64,000 bases of DNA from the NCBI GenBank assembly GCA_001314705.1, contig LJSU01000016.1:62001-126000 (forward strand). The letters are read 5' to 3'. Positions 56,215-64,000 of this stretch are shown one piece after another. Numbering within the stretch: the stretch's first letter is position 1; each line of letters starts with the position of its first letter. The position numbers and the translations under genes are program-made. Source of the stretch: Rhodobacteraceae bacterium HLUCCO07. GTDB lineage: Bacteria > Pseudomonadota > Alphaproteobacteria > Rhodobacterales > Rhodobacteraceae. Under the pieces are notes generated by a model. It searched no databases, was not told where the DNA came from, and worked only from the letters and a program-made list of their open reading frames with translations.

Positions 56215-57017
56215 GCCGAATAGGCCAGGGCCAGAAGGACAAGACCCAGAAGCACGCGGTAGATCACGTACGGGGTGAAACTCGTGCTGCGCAGCAGCCG
56301 CATCATGAACCCGAGCGCGAGCAGGGCAGCGAAAAAGGCAAACAGCGCCGCGATGGCGCCGTCGCGGGCGGCGGCCATGTTGGCGGTGGCGGCGACCTCG
56401 AACCCGAGCAGGGCACCCGAAGCAAAGATCGTGGGGATCGACATCAGCATGGAGAGTTTCGCAGCGTCGTGACGGGCATAGCCCAACATGCGCCCCGCGG
56501 TGATGCAGATGCCCGAGCGCGACGTGCCGGGGATGAGGGCCACGGCCTGCCAGAGGCCCATCCTGATCGCATCGGCCAGGTTCCAGTCGGCATCTGTTTT
56601 CGTGGTCGCGCCGGCCTGGTCGGCCCACCAAAGGAAGAGCCCGAAAAGCAGCATCGTCCAGCCGATAACGGTCATCGAGCGCATGGCGTCACTCAGACCG
56701 GTAAGCTTGAGGAACAGGCCAAGGAGGATGGCGGGAATCGTGGCGATCAGAAGCAGGAAGGCGAGACGCGCGCCGGGGGTGTCGATCCGTCCGATGAGCA
56801 TGCGCGGGATACCCGCAAAGCCCATGCTAACGTCGCGCCAGAAAAACAGGATCACGGCGAAGAGCGTACCGATATGTACCGCGACGTCGATCGCCTGGCC
56901 CTGATCGTCCATGCCTGAAAGTTCCGGCAAGAGGATGAGGTGGCCCGAGGACGACACAGGCAGAAATTCGGTAACGCCCTGAATCAGGGCCACGAGAATC
57001 AGGTGAAAGAGGGGCAT
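56211..57017 (-). CDS. uppP: Undecaprenyl-diphosphate phosphatase
   Basis: Polytopic membrane enzyme of 268 residues (BacA family) recycling undecaprenyl diphosphate for peptidoglycan and polysaccharide synthesis. Both catalytic segments are present: GVTEFLPVSSSGHL near the N-terminus and the second repeat ALIPGTSRSGICITAGR. ATG at 57017 (MPLFHLILVALIQG) is used; the ORF upstream to 57128 has no family similarity. The 218-bp region to divergent gltD is notably A+T-rich. Confidence 0.95.
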   Translation of the reverse strand: MPLFHLILVALIQGVTEFLPVSSSGHLILLPELSGMDDQGQAIDVAVHIGTLFAVILFFWRDVSMGFAGIPRMLIGRIDTPGARLAFLLLIATIPAILLGLFLKLTGLSDAMRSMTVIGWTMLLFGLFLWWADQAGATTKTDADWNLADAIRMGLWQAVALIPGTSRSGICITAGRMLGYARHDAAKLSMLMSIPTIFASGALLGFEVAATANMAAARDGAIAALFAFFAALLALGFMMRLLRSTSFTPYVIYRVLLGLVLLALAYSA

Positions 57018-57235
57018 GTGCTCGGCCTTTGGTCTTTTTTCAGCTATAAGGGCGGGTGCTGTTAAGGTGAAGGCGGAAAGTAGGTCCGCAACGGTCCTAA
57101 AAAGGAAGATTTTTTCGCAAATAATCAACGGCCATACCGGAATGCGCCCAATTAGGTCACCAATACTGACTTTTCTTTCGCGATACGATGCATTAATCAG
57201 CAGTTCACTGAAAAAATGATGCGGAGAGGATCGCC

Positions 57236-58669
57236 GTGGCCAAGCAACCGATGTTGAAATTCGTGTCTGTCGGACGGGACATGCCCGAAAAGCGCGTGCC
57301 CAACCTGCGCAACAGGGATTTCCACGAGATTTATGGCGAGTACGCGGACGAGAAGGCGCGCGAGCAGGCCGGGCGGTGCAGCCAGTGCGGCGTGCCCTAT
57401 TGCCAGACCCATTGCCCGCTGCACAACAACATCCCCGACTGGCTGCGCATGACGGCCGAGGGACGGCTGCGCGAAGCCTATGACCTGAGCCAGGCGACCA
57501 ACACCTTCCCCGAGATCTGCGGCCGTATCTGCCCGCAGGACCGGCTGTGCGAGGGCAATTGCGTGATCGAGAAATCGGGCCACGGCACGGTGACGATCGG
57601 CGCGATCGAGAAATACATCACCGACACCGCATGGGAAGAGGGCTGGGTCCAGCCCATCACACCGGCGCGCGAGCGGACGGAAAGCGTGGGCATCATCGGC
57701 GCGGGGCCCGGTGGGCTGGCCGCCGCCGATCACCTGCGCCGGGCCGGCGTGCAGGTCACGGTCTATGACCGCTATGACCGGGGTGGCGGGCTCATGACCT
57801 ATGGGATTCCGGGGTTCAAGCTGGAAAAGGACGTGGTGATGCGCCGGATGGAGCAGCTCGAACAGGGTGGCGTTCAGTTCCGGCTCAACTGCAACGTGGG
57901 CGACGACATCTCGTTCGAGGAAATCCGCGCGACACATGATGCGGTGATCATCGCAACCGGCGTTTACAAGAGCCGCGAATTGCCGGGGCCGGGTGCGGGC
58001 GCGCGGGGGATCGTGCGGGCGATTGATTACCTCACCGCGTCGAACCGCCTGGGATTTGGCGACAGCGTGCCGGATTTCGAAAGCGGCGAGTTGAATGCCA
58101 ACGGCAAGAAGGTGATCGTGATCGGCGGTGGCGACACGGCGATGGATTGCGTGCGCACCGCCGTCAGGCAAGGTGCGGAGAGCGTGAAATGCCTCTACCG
58201 GCGCGACCGTGCCAACATGCCGGGCAGCCAGCGCGAGGTGCAAAACGCCGAGGAAGAAGGCGTGATCTTCGAATGGCTGGCCGCACCGAAAGCGTTCAAG
58301 GGCGATCCGGTGAATGGCGTGGTGGTGCAGCGGATGCGCCTTGGCGTGCCCGATGCGACAGGACGGCAAACCCCCGAGGTGATCGAAGGGGCGGATTACA
58401 CCGAAAGCGCCGACCTTGTGATAAAGGCGCTTGGATTCGAGCCCGAAGACCTGCCCGCGTTGTGGGATCAGCCGGAACTGACCGTGACCGGATGGGGCAC
58501 AGTGAAGGCGCAATACGGAAGTGGCGAAACCGAGCTGGACGGGGTTTACGCGGTGGGTGACATCGTGCGCGGAGCGAGCCTCGTGGTCTGGGCGATCCGC
58601 GACGGGCGCGATTGTGCCGATGCGATCCTGTCGCGCCTGAACGGCGTTAAGGAAATGGCCGCGGAGTGA
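57236..58669 (+). CDS. gltD: Glutamate synthase (NADPH) small subunit
   Basis: Flavoprotein of 477 residues that passes electrons from NADPH to GltB. Two N-terminal Fe-S cysteine clusters (Cys48, 51, 56, 60 and Cys95, 99, 105, 109), then the FAD motif IIGAGPGGLAAA (from residue 154) and the NADPH motif VIVIGGGDTAMDC. GTG start with GGAGAGG upstream. Promoter is expected in the A+T-rich gap 57,018-57,235. gltB follows on the same strand, with the third small-ORF element in between. Confidence 0.95.
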   Translation: MAKQPMLKFVSVGRDMPEKRVPNLRNRDFHEIYGEYADEKAREQAGRCSQCGVPYCQTHCPLHNNIPDWLRMTAEGRLREAYDLSQATNTFPEICGRICPQDRLCEGNCVIEKSGHGTVTIGAIEKYITDTAWEEGWVQPITPARERTESVGIIGAGPGGLAAADHLRRAGVQVTVYDRYDRGGGLMTYGIPGFKLEKDVVMRRMEQLEQGGVQFRLNCNVGDDISFEEIRATHDAVIIATGVYKSRELPGPGAGARGIVRAIDYLTASNRLGFGDSVPDFESGELNANGKKVIVIGGGDTAMDCVRTAVRQGAESVKCLYRRDRANMPGSQREVQNAEEEGVIFEWLAAPKAFKGDPVNGVVVQRMRLGVPDATGRQTPEVIEGADYTESADLVIKALGFEPEDLPALWDQPELTVTGWGTVKAQYGSGETELDGVYAVGDIVRGASLVVWAIRDGRDCADAILSRLNGVKEMAAE

Positions 58670-58686
58670 TAAACCGGGGGTGACTC

Positions 58687-58758
58687 ATGTGCACCGCCCG
58701 GCTGCTGCCCGGCTGCCGGGAAACACACCGGAGAAAGTTAACGTGTCAGCATTGCTGA
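58687..58758 (+). CDS. Possible 23-residue leader peptide between gltD and gltB, element copy 3
   Basis: Short ORF, MCTARLLPGCRETHRRK followed by LTCQHC, with GGGGG 5 nt before the ATG and a TGA stop, 17 nt after the gltD stop and 67 nt before the gltB ATG. It contains four cysteines. Its tandem 11-mers are those of the elements at 3,645 and 18,417 but in another reading frame, with PGCR encoded by the second unit rather than the first. Position suggests control of gltB translation or readthrough; unproven. Confidence 0.4.
   Translation: MCTARLLPGCRETHRRKLTCQHC
58697..58718 (+). repeat. Tandem 11-mer element, copy 3
   Basis: CCCGGCTGCTG (58697-58707) and CCCGGCTGCCG (58708-58718), preceded by GGGGGTGACT. 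It is diverged from copies 1 and 2 around the start codon but keeps both 11-mers. CCCGG-CTG-CCGGG can pair as a small hairpin. Confidence 0.7.
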
Positions 58759-58825
58759 CCTGTCTGATGAAGAAGCCGTGAATGCGGAGCACCGGGGCAA
58801 CAGCGCCCGAAACGGAGGTGACAAG

Positions 58826-61800
58826 ATGAAAGACCTTGAGATCCGGGCCGAGAACTGGGCCGACGAGCAGGCGGCGCTGCGCGATTACGTGGCCAAGCAC
58901 GGGATGTACGCACATGAGGACGAACACTCGTCCTGTGGTGTGGGCCTCGTGGTCAACCTCGACGGTCAGCCCTCGCGCCGCGTCGTCGAGGCCGGGATTG
59001 CCGCGCTCAAGGCGGTGTGGCACCGCGGCGCGGTGGATGCGGATGGCAAGACCGGCGACGGGGCCGGCATTCACCTGCAAATCCCTGTGCCGTTCTTTTA
59101 CGACCAGATCCGCCGCACCGGGCATGAGCCACGCAAGGACGAGTTGATCGCGGTGGGACAGGTGTTTTTGCCGCGCACGGATTTCGGCGCGCAGGAGACC
59201 TGTCGGACCATCGTGGAAACCGAAGTCCTGCGCATGGGCTATTACATCTATGGCTGGCGGCACGTGCCGGTGGAGATCGAGTGCCTTGGCGAAAAGGCCA
59301 ACGCGACCCGGCCCGAGATCGAGCAGATCATCCTGTCGAACACCAAGGGCGTGGACCAGGAAACGTTCGAGCGCGAGCTTTACGTGGTGCGCCGCCGCAT
59401 CGAGAAGGCGGCGATGGCGGCCGGGATCCAGGGGCTCTATATCTGTTCGCTCTCGTGCCGGTCGATCATCTACAAGGGGATGATGCTGGCCGAGCAGGTG
59501 GCCGAGTTCTATCCTGATCTGCAGGACGCGCGGTTCGAGAGCGCCTATGCGCTTTACCACCAGCGTTACAGCACCAACACCTTTCCGCAATGGTGGCTGG
59601 CGCAGCCGTTCCGCATGCTGGCGCATAACGGCGAGATCAACACGCTCAAGGGCAATGTCAACTGGATGAAGAGCCATGAAATCCGCATGGCGTCATCCAC
59701 CTTTGGCGACCTGGCCGAGGACATCAAGCCGATCATCCAGAACGGATCGTCGGATTCGGCCGCGCTTGACGCGGTGTTCGAGGTTCTGGTGCGCGCCGGG
59801 CGCAATGCACCGATGGCCAAGACCATGCTGGTGCCGGAAAGCTGGTCGAAACAGGCGGTGGAGCTGCCGCAATCCTGGATGGACATGTATTCCTATTGCA
59901 ACAGCGTGATGGAGCCGTGGGACGGGCCTGCGGCGCTGGCCATGACCGATGGGCGCTGGGTCTGTGCGGGGCTGGATCGCAACGGGCTGCGGCCCATGCG
60001 CTATGTCGTCACCGGCGAGGGGATGCTGATCGCGGGGTCCGAAGCGGGCATGGTGCCGGTGGATGAATCGCGCGTGGTGGAGAAGGGCGCGTTGGGTCCC
60101 GGCCAGTTGCTGGCCGTTGACATGAAGGAGGGCACGCTCTTTCACGACACCGAGATCAAGGACAGGCTGGCCGCGGCGCAGCCCTTTGGCGAATGGGTCG
60201 GCAAGATCACCGAGCTGGACGAGCGGCTTGCCGAGGTCGAGGAAAAGCCGCTCTTTGCCGGCGATGAACTGCGCAAGCGGCAGATCGCGGCGGGCTATAC
60301 GCTTGAAGAGCTTGAGCAGATCCTTGCGCCGATGGCCGAGGACGGCAAGGAGGCGCTGGCCAGCATGGGCGACGATACGCCCAGCGCGGTCCTGTCCACG
60401 AAATACCGGCCACTGTCGCATTTCTTTCGCCAGAATTTCAGCCAGGTGACGAACCCGCCGATCGACAGCCTGCGGGAGTTCCGGGTGATGAGCCTCAAGA
60501 CGCGGTTCGGGAACCTCAAGAATGTGCTGGACGAGTCGAGCGCCCAGACCGAGATCATCGTGTTGGAAAGTCCGTTTGTCGGCAATGCGCAATGGGCCGA
60601 GCTGACCACGCTGCTCAACGCCGACCTGGTCGAGATCGATTGCACCTTTGCCGCGGGCGGAAGCGAGACCGCGCTGCGCGATGCGTTGGAGCGCGTCCGC
60701 GCCGAGGCCGAGGACGCAGTGCGCAGCGGGGCGGGGCACTTGGTACTGACCGACGAGCACCAGGGGCCGGACCGGGTGCCGATGCCGATGATCCTGGCCA
60801 CGAGCGCGGTGCATTCGGGCCTGACCGCCAAGGGGCTGCGGACCTTCTGTTCGCTCAACGTGCGGTCCGCCGAATGCATCGACCCGCATTATTTCGCCGT
60901 TCTGGTGAGCTCGGGCGCAACGGTGGTCAATCCCTACCTGGCCGAGGATTCGATTGCCGACCGGATCGCGCGGGGCCTGCTGGAAGGGAGCCTGAGCGAG
61001 AATGTCGCGCGCTATCGCGAGGCCATCGACCAGGGGCTCCTGAAGATCATGGCCAAGATGGGGATCAGCGTGATCTCGTCCTATCGCGGCGGTCTGAATT
61101 TCGAGGCGGTCGGCCTCAGCCGGGCGATGTGCGCGGAGTATTTTCCCGGCATGACCAGCCGGATCAGCGGCATCGGCGTGAGCGGTATCCAGAAGAAGAT
61201 CGAAGAGGTGCACCGGCAGGGCTGGCACACGGGCCGGGATGTTCTGCCCATCGGCGGCTTCTACAAGGCGCGCCGGTCGGGCGAGACGCACGCATGGGGC
61301 GCACAGACGATGCACCTGATGCAGATGGCCTGCAACAAGGCATCTTACGAGCTGTGGAAACAGTATTCCAAGGCGATACAGGCCAACCCGCCGATTCACC
61401 TGCGCGATCTCTTGGCGATCAAGCCGCTGGGCAATCCGCTGCCCATAGAGGAGGTCGAGAGCATCACCGCGATCCGCAAACGCTTTGTCACGCCGGGGAT
61501 GAGCCTTGGCGCGCTCAGTCCCGAGGCACACAAGACCCTCAACGTGGCGATGAACCGGATCGGCGCCAAGTCAGACAGCGGCGAAGGCGGCGAAGACCCG
61601 GCGCATTTCGTGCCCGAACCGAACGGCGACAACCCCAGCGCCAAGATCAAGCAGGTCGCATCGGGGCGGTTCGGGGTGACGGCGGAATACCTCAACCAGT
61701 GCGAGGAACTGGAAATCAAGGTGGCGCAAGGCGCCAAGCCCGGTGAGGGCGGGCAGCTTCCGGGGATGAAGGTCACCGACCTCATTGCGCGGCTGCGCCA

Positions 61801-63373
61801 TTCGACCAAGGGTGTCACGTTGATCAGCCCGCCGCCGCACCACGACATCTACAGCATCGAGGATCTGGCGCAGCTGATCTATGACCTCAAGCAGATCAAC
61901 CCGCGCGCCAAGGTGACGGTCAAACTGGTCGCAAGCTCGGGCGTGGGCACGATTGCCGCCGGGGTGGCCAAGGCCAAGGCGGACGTGATCCTGATCTCGG
62001 GGCATAATGGCGGCACCGGGGCAAGCCCGGCGACATCCATCAAGTATGCCGGCCTGCCATGGGAGATGGGCCTGACCGAGGCGCACCAGGTTCTGGCGAT
62101 GAACAAGCTGCGCGAGCGGGTGACATTGCGCACCGACGGCGGGCTGCGCACCGGGCGCGATATCGTGATGGCCGCGATGATGGGGGCCGAGGAATACGGC
62201 ATCGGGACCGCCGCGCTCATCTCGATGGGGTGCATCATGGTGCGACAGTGCCAGTCGAACACCTGTCCGGTCGGGGTCTGCACGCAGGATGAAGACCTGC
62301 GCGCGAAATTCACAGGCAGCGCGGAAAAGGTGGTGAACCTGATCACCTTCTATGCCCAGGAAGTGCGCGAGATCCTTGCCAGCATCGGCGCGCGCAGCCT
62401 TGGCGAGGTGATCGGGCGTGCCGATCTTCTCAGCCAGGTCAGCCGCGGGGCCGACCATCTTGACGATCTCGATCTCAACCCGCTGTTGATCACGGTCGAT
62501 GGCGCGAAGGACATCGTTTATAACCGCGAAAGAAAACCCAACAAGGTGCCCGCGACGCTGGATGCGGAGATCGTGCGCGATGCGCGGCGGTTCCTCGAGG
62601 ACGGGGAGAAAATGCAGCTTTCCTATGCGGTGCAGAACACGCATCGCACGGTGGGCACGCGGCTCTCGTCCCATATCGTGCGCAATTTCGGCATGCGCAA
62701 CGCGCTTCAGCCCGACCACCTGACGGTCAAGCTGACCGGTTCGGCGGGGCAAAGCCTTGGCGCTTTTGCCGCGCCGGGCCTCAAGATCGAGGTGAGCGGG
62801 GACGCCAACGACTATGTCGGCAAGGGGCTTTCGGGCGGGCTTATCGTCGTGCGCCCGCCGATGGCAAGCCCGCTCGTGGCGAGCGAGAACACGATCATTG
62901 GTAACACCGTGCTTTACGGCGCGACCGACGGCTATCTGTTCGCGGCTGGCCGCGCGGGCGAGCGGTTCGCGGTGCGCAACTCGGGCGCCAGGGTGGTGAT
63001 CGAGGGCTGCGGCAGCAACGGGTGCGAATACATGACCGGCGGCGTTGCCGTGATCCTGGGTTCGATCGGGGCCAATTTCGGGGCCGGGATGACAGGCGGC
63101 ATGGCCTATCTCCATGATCCTGATGGCGAGGCGCGCAAACTGATGAACATGGAGACCCTTGTCACCTGCCCGGTGACGGTGGCCCATTGGGAACAGGAGT
63201 TGAAGCAGCTGATCGAGCGCCACCTGGCCGAAACCGGAAGCCGCAAGGCCGCCGATATCCTGCAGCATTGGGAGCTTGAACGGGGTCATTTCCTGCAGGT
63301 CTGTCCCAAGGAGATGCTGGACAAGATCGAGTATCCGCTGAGCGAGGAGAAAGGCGCGATTCCCGCGGAATAG
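58826..63373 (+). CDS. gltB: Glutamate synthase (NADPH) large subunit
   Basis: Enzyme of 1515 residues converting glutamine and 2-oxoglutarate to two glutamates. The nucleophile Cys37 (EHSSCGVGLVV) becomes N-terminal after removal of a 36-residue propeptide. Class II amidotransferase domain (about 37-440), central domain, FMN/synthase domain with the 3Fe-4S ligands Cys1136, Cys1142 and Cys1147 (CIMVRQCQSNTCPVG), and the C-terminal beta-helix. ATG at 58826 has GGAGG 7 nt upstream, preferred over the in-frame start at 58778. Confidence 0.97.
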   Translation: MKDLEIRAENWADEQAALRDYVAKHGMYAHEDEHSSCGVGLVVNLDGQPSRRVVEAGIAALKAVWHRGAVDADGKTGDGAGIHLQIPVPFFYDQIRRTGHEPRKDELIAVGQVFLPRTDFGAQETCRTIVETEVLRMGYYIYGWRHVPVEIECLGEKANATRPEIEQIILSNTKGVDQETFERELYVVRRRIEKAAMAAGIQGLYICSLSCRSIIYKGMMLAEQVAEFYPDLQDARFESAYALYHQRYSTNTFPQWWLAQPFRMLAHNGEINTLKGNVNWMKSHEIRMASSTFGDLAEDIKPIIQNGSSDSAALDAVFEVLVRAGRNAPMAKTMLVPESWSKQAVELPQSWMDMYSYCNSVMEPWDGPAALAMTDGRWVCAGLDRNGLRPMRYVVTGEGMLIAGSEAGMVPVDESRVVEKGALGPGQLLAVDMKEGTLFHDTEIKDRLAAAQPFGEWVGKITELDERLAEVEEKPLFAGDELRKRQIAAGYTLEELEQILAPMAEDGKEALASMGDDTPSAVLSTKYRPLSHFFRQNFSQVTNPPIDSLREFRVMSLKTRFGNLKNVLDESSAQTEIIVLESPFVGNAQWAELTTLLNADLVEIDCTFAAGGSETALRDALERVRAEAEDAVRSGAGHLVLTDEHQGPDRVPMPMILATSAVHSGLTAKGLRTFCSLNVRSAECIDPHYFAVLVSSGATVVNPYLAEDSIADRIARGLLEGSLSENVARYREAIDQGLLKIMAKMGISVISSYRGGLNFEAVGLSRAMCAEYFPGMTSRISGIGVSGIQKKIEEVHRQGWHTGRDVLPIGGFYKARRSGETHAWGAQTMHLMQMACNKASYELWKQYSKAIQANPPIHLRDLLAIKPLGNPLPIEEVESITAIRKRFVTPGMSLGALSPEAHKTLNVAMNRIGAKSDSGEGGEDPAHFVPEPNGDNPSAKIKQVASGRFGVTAEYLNQCEELEIKVAQGAKPGEGGQLPGMKVTDLIARLRHSTKGVTLISPPPHHDIYSIEDLAQLIYDLKQINPRAKVTVKLVASSGVGTIAAGVAKAKADVILISGHNGGTGASPATSIKYAGLPWEMGLTEAHQVLAMNKLRERVTLRTDGGLRTGRDIVMAAMMGAEEYGIGTAALISMGCIMVRQCQSNTCPVGVCTQDEDLRAKFTGSAEKVVNLITFYAQEVREILASIGARSLGEVIGRADLLSQVSRGADHLDDLDLNPLLITVDGAKDIVYNRERKPNKVPATLDAEIVRDARRFLEDGEKMQLSYAVQNTHRTVGTRLSSHIVRNFGMRNALQPDHLTVKLTGSAGQSLGAFAAPGLKIEVSGDANDYVGKGLSGGLIVVRPPMASPLVASENTIIGNTVLYGATDGYLFAAGRAGERFAVRNSGARVVIEGCGSNGCEYMTGGVAVILGSIGANFGAGMTGGMAYLHDPDGEARKLMNMETLVTCPVTVAHWEQELKQLIERHLAETGSRKAADILQHWELERGHFLQVCPKEMLDKIEYPLSEEKGAIPAE

Positions 63374-63411
63374 GGACTGTTCCATGCCTGCATCCCGGTA
63401 TCGTCAGCCAA

Positions 63412-63427
63412 CCCTCTGTTCAGAGGG
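63412..63427 (+). terminator. Short hairpin after gltB
   Basis: Perfect 6-bp stem CCCTCT/AGAGGG with a 4-nt loop, 38 nt after the gltB stop. No T-run follows, so termination strength is doubtful. It is the only structure seen between gltB and mtgA. Confidence 0.35.
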
Positions 63428-63492
63428 ATGGCACCGGGGCGGATGCGTTCAAGACACTTTTTCCAGTGCGTGAAACCGCCTATAGCTGGGTC

Positions 63493-64000
63493 GTGGCACA
63501 GAAAGCGAAATCCAGCGGGAAAACCGCCAAACGCGGCGCATGGGTCGATCGGGTGCTCGCACCCTATTGGTGGTTGCAAAAGTGGCTGATCAGGCTGGCG
63601 CTGCTCGCGGTGATCGTGGTTCTGGGCGGAGTCGGGTGGTATTCGGTGACGAACCCGGGCCAGACCCCTTACATGCGGGCCGAGGCGCGTCGACTGGGCG
63701 CGCCGGTCGATCATGCATGGGTGCCGCTCACTTCGGTTGCGCCGGTGATGGCGCGCTCGGTCGTGGCGGCGGAGGATGCCAATTTCTGCCTGCACTGGGG
63801 CTTTGACATGGAAGCGATCCGCACCGCGCTTGACGAGGGATCAGGGCGCGGGGCCTCGACCCTCAGTCAACAGGTGGTGAAGAATGTCTATCTCTGGCAG
63901 GGGCGAAACTGGACCCGCAAGGCGCTGGAGGCGGTGATCACCCCGATCGTCGAGGCAATGTGGTCGAAGCGGCGAATCGTCGAGGTTTACCTCAACGTGG
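63493..64000 (+). CDS. mtgA: Monofunctional peptidoglycan transglycosylase, N-terminal part
   Basis: First 169 codons of a GT51 transglycosylase that polymerises lipid II; the gene runs off the window. GTG start at 63493 (VAQKAKSSGKTAKRG). One membrane anchor (about 30-50, LIRLALLAVIVVLGGVGWYS) precedes the catalytic domain. The catalytic Glu is in VAAEDANFCLHWGFD, and RGASTLSQQVVKNVYLW and RRIVEVYLNV are further GT51 signatures. No penicillin-binding domain is expected for this type. Confidence 0.9.
   Translation, partial: MAQKAKSSGKTAKRGAWVDRVLAPYWWLQKWLIRLALLAVIVVLGGVGWYSVTNPGQTPYMRAEARRLGAPVDHAWVPLTSVAPVMARSVVAAEDANFCLHWGFDMEAIRTALDEGSGRGASTLSQQVVKNVYLWQGRNWTRKALEAVITPIVEAMWSKRRIVEVYLNV

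Noticed and set aside
59693-63385. Two reverse frames of about 600 codons opposite gltB
   Set aside because: gltB has complete catalytic motifs over its whole length. The reverse products show no domain and no ribosome-binding sites.

Overview
The window looks like a chromosome segment of an alphaproteobacterium of the Rhodobacteraceae (roseobacter group). The grounds are high G+C with strong third-position bias, a YlxR-L7Ae fusion inside a rimP-nusA-infB operon, gltD placed before gltB, a PstS-like/OmpA fusion beside secA, the rnd-kdsD-lptC-lptA-lptB-hpf-ptsN block, and a roseobacter-style glycosyltransferase/sulfotransferase cluster. This assignment rests on gene content and recalled gene order, not on a database search. 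No IS element, integrase, CRISPR array, rRNA or replication origin was seen.

Layout. Positions 1-3,600 hold the end of comF, a glutaredoxin, a nitrilase-fold amidase, a MarR regulator, ubiG (reverse) and a proline iminopeptidase. Positions 3,600-9,250 hold the translation/transcription operon rimP-nusA-ylxR-infB, preceded by a leader with a hairpin plus T-run. Positions 9,300-11,800 (reverse) hold a parvulin isomerase, argJ and mutT. Positions 11,845-17,550 hold secA followed by two envelope-type genes of uncertain role. Positions 17,554-22,000 (reverse) hold radC, dnaJ and dnaK, the last with a heat-shock-type promoter. alkB and a polysaccharide-export permease follow.

Positions 23,690-34,050 form a long forward run: cysQ, kdsB, a glycosyltransferase, galU, galE, three more glycosyltransferase-type genes and a two-domain sulfotransferase. 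It probably builds and decorates a surface glycan, with CysQ able to clear the PAP made by sulfation. Positions 34,050-40,220 (reverse) hold lipopolysaccharide transport and Kdo genes (kdsD, lptCAB), hpf, ptsN, a short RNase D and malonyl-CoA decarboxylase.

Positions 40,418-54,723 are the accessory part: a catabolic cluster of PhzF and hydantoinase (reverse), then a GntR/FCD regulator, a VOC protein, a complete peptide/opine-type ABC importer, a second substrate-binding-fold protein with no signal peptide, a deaminase-type amidohydrolase, an Asp/Glu/hydantoin racemase, a DapA-family protein and an SDR protein. The genes are translationally coupled, and candidate FCD operators lie at both promoters. 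It reads as uptake and ring-opening of an unidentified cyclic amide or N-heterocycle. It is the best candidate for an undescribed pathway, mainly because three of its proteins have lost signature features of their families.

The right end returns to core genes: tRNA-Leu(CAG), an NDUFA9-like epimerase, uppP, gltD, gltB and the start of mtgA. A second notable signal is a short element of two tandem 11-mers with a Shine-Dalgarno and start codon. It occurs three times: upstream of rimP, between radC and dnaJ, and between gltD and gltB.
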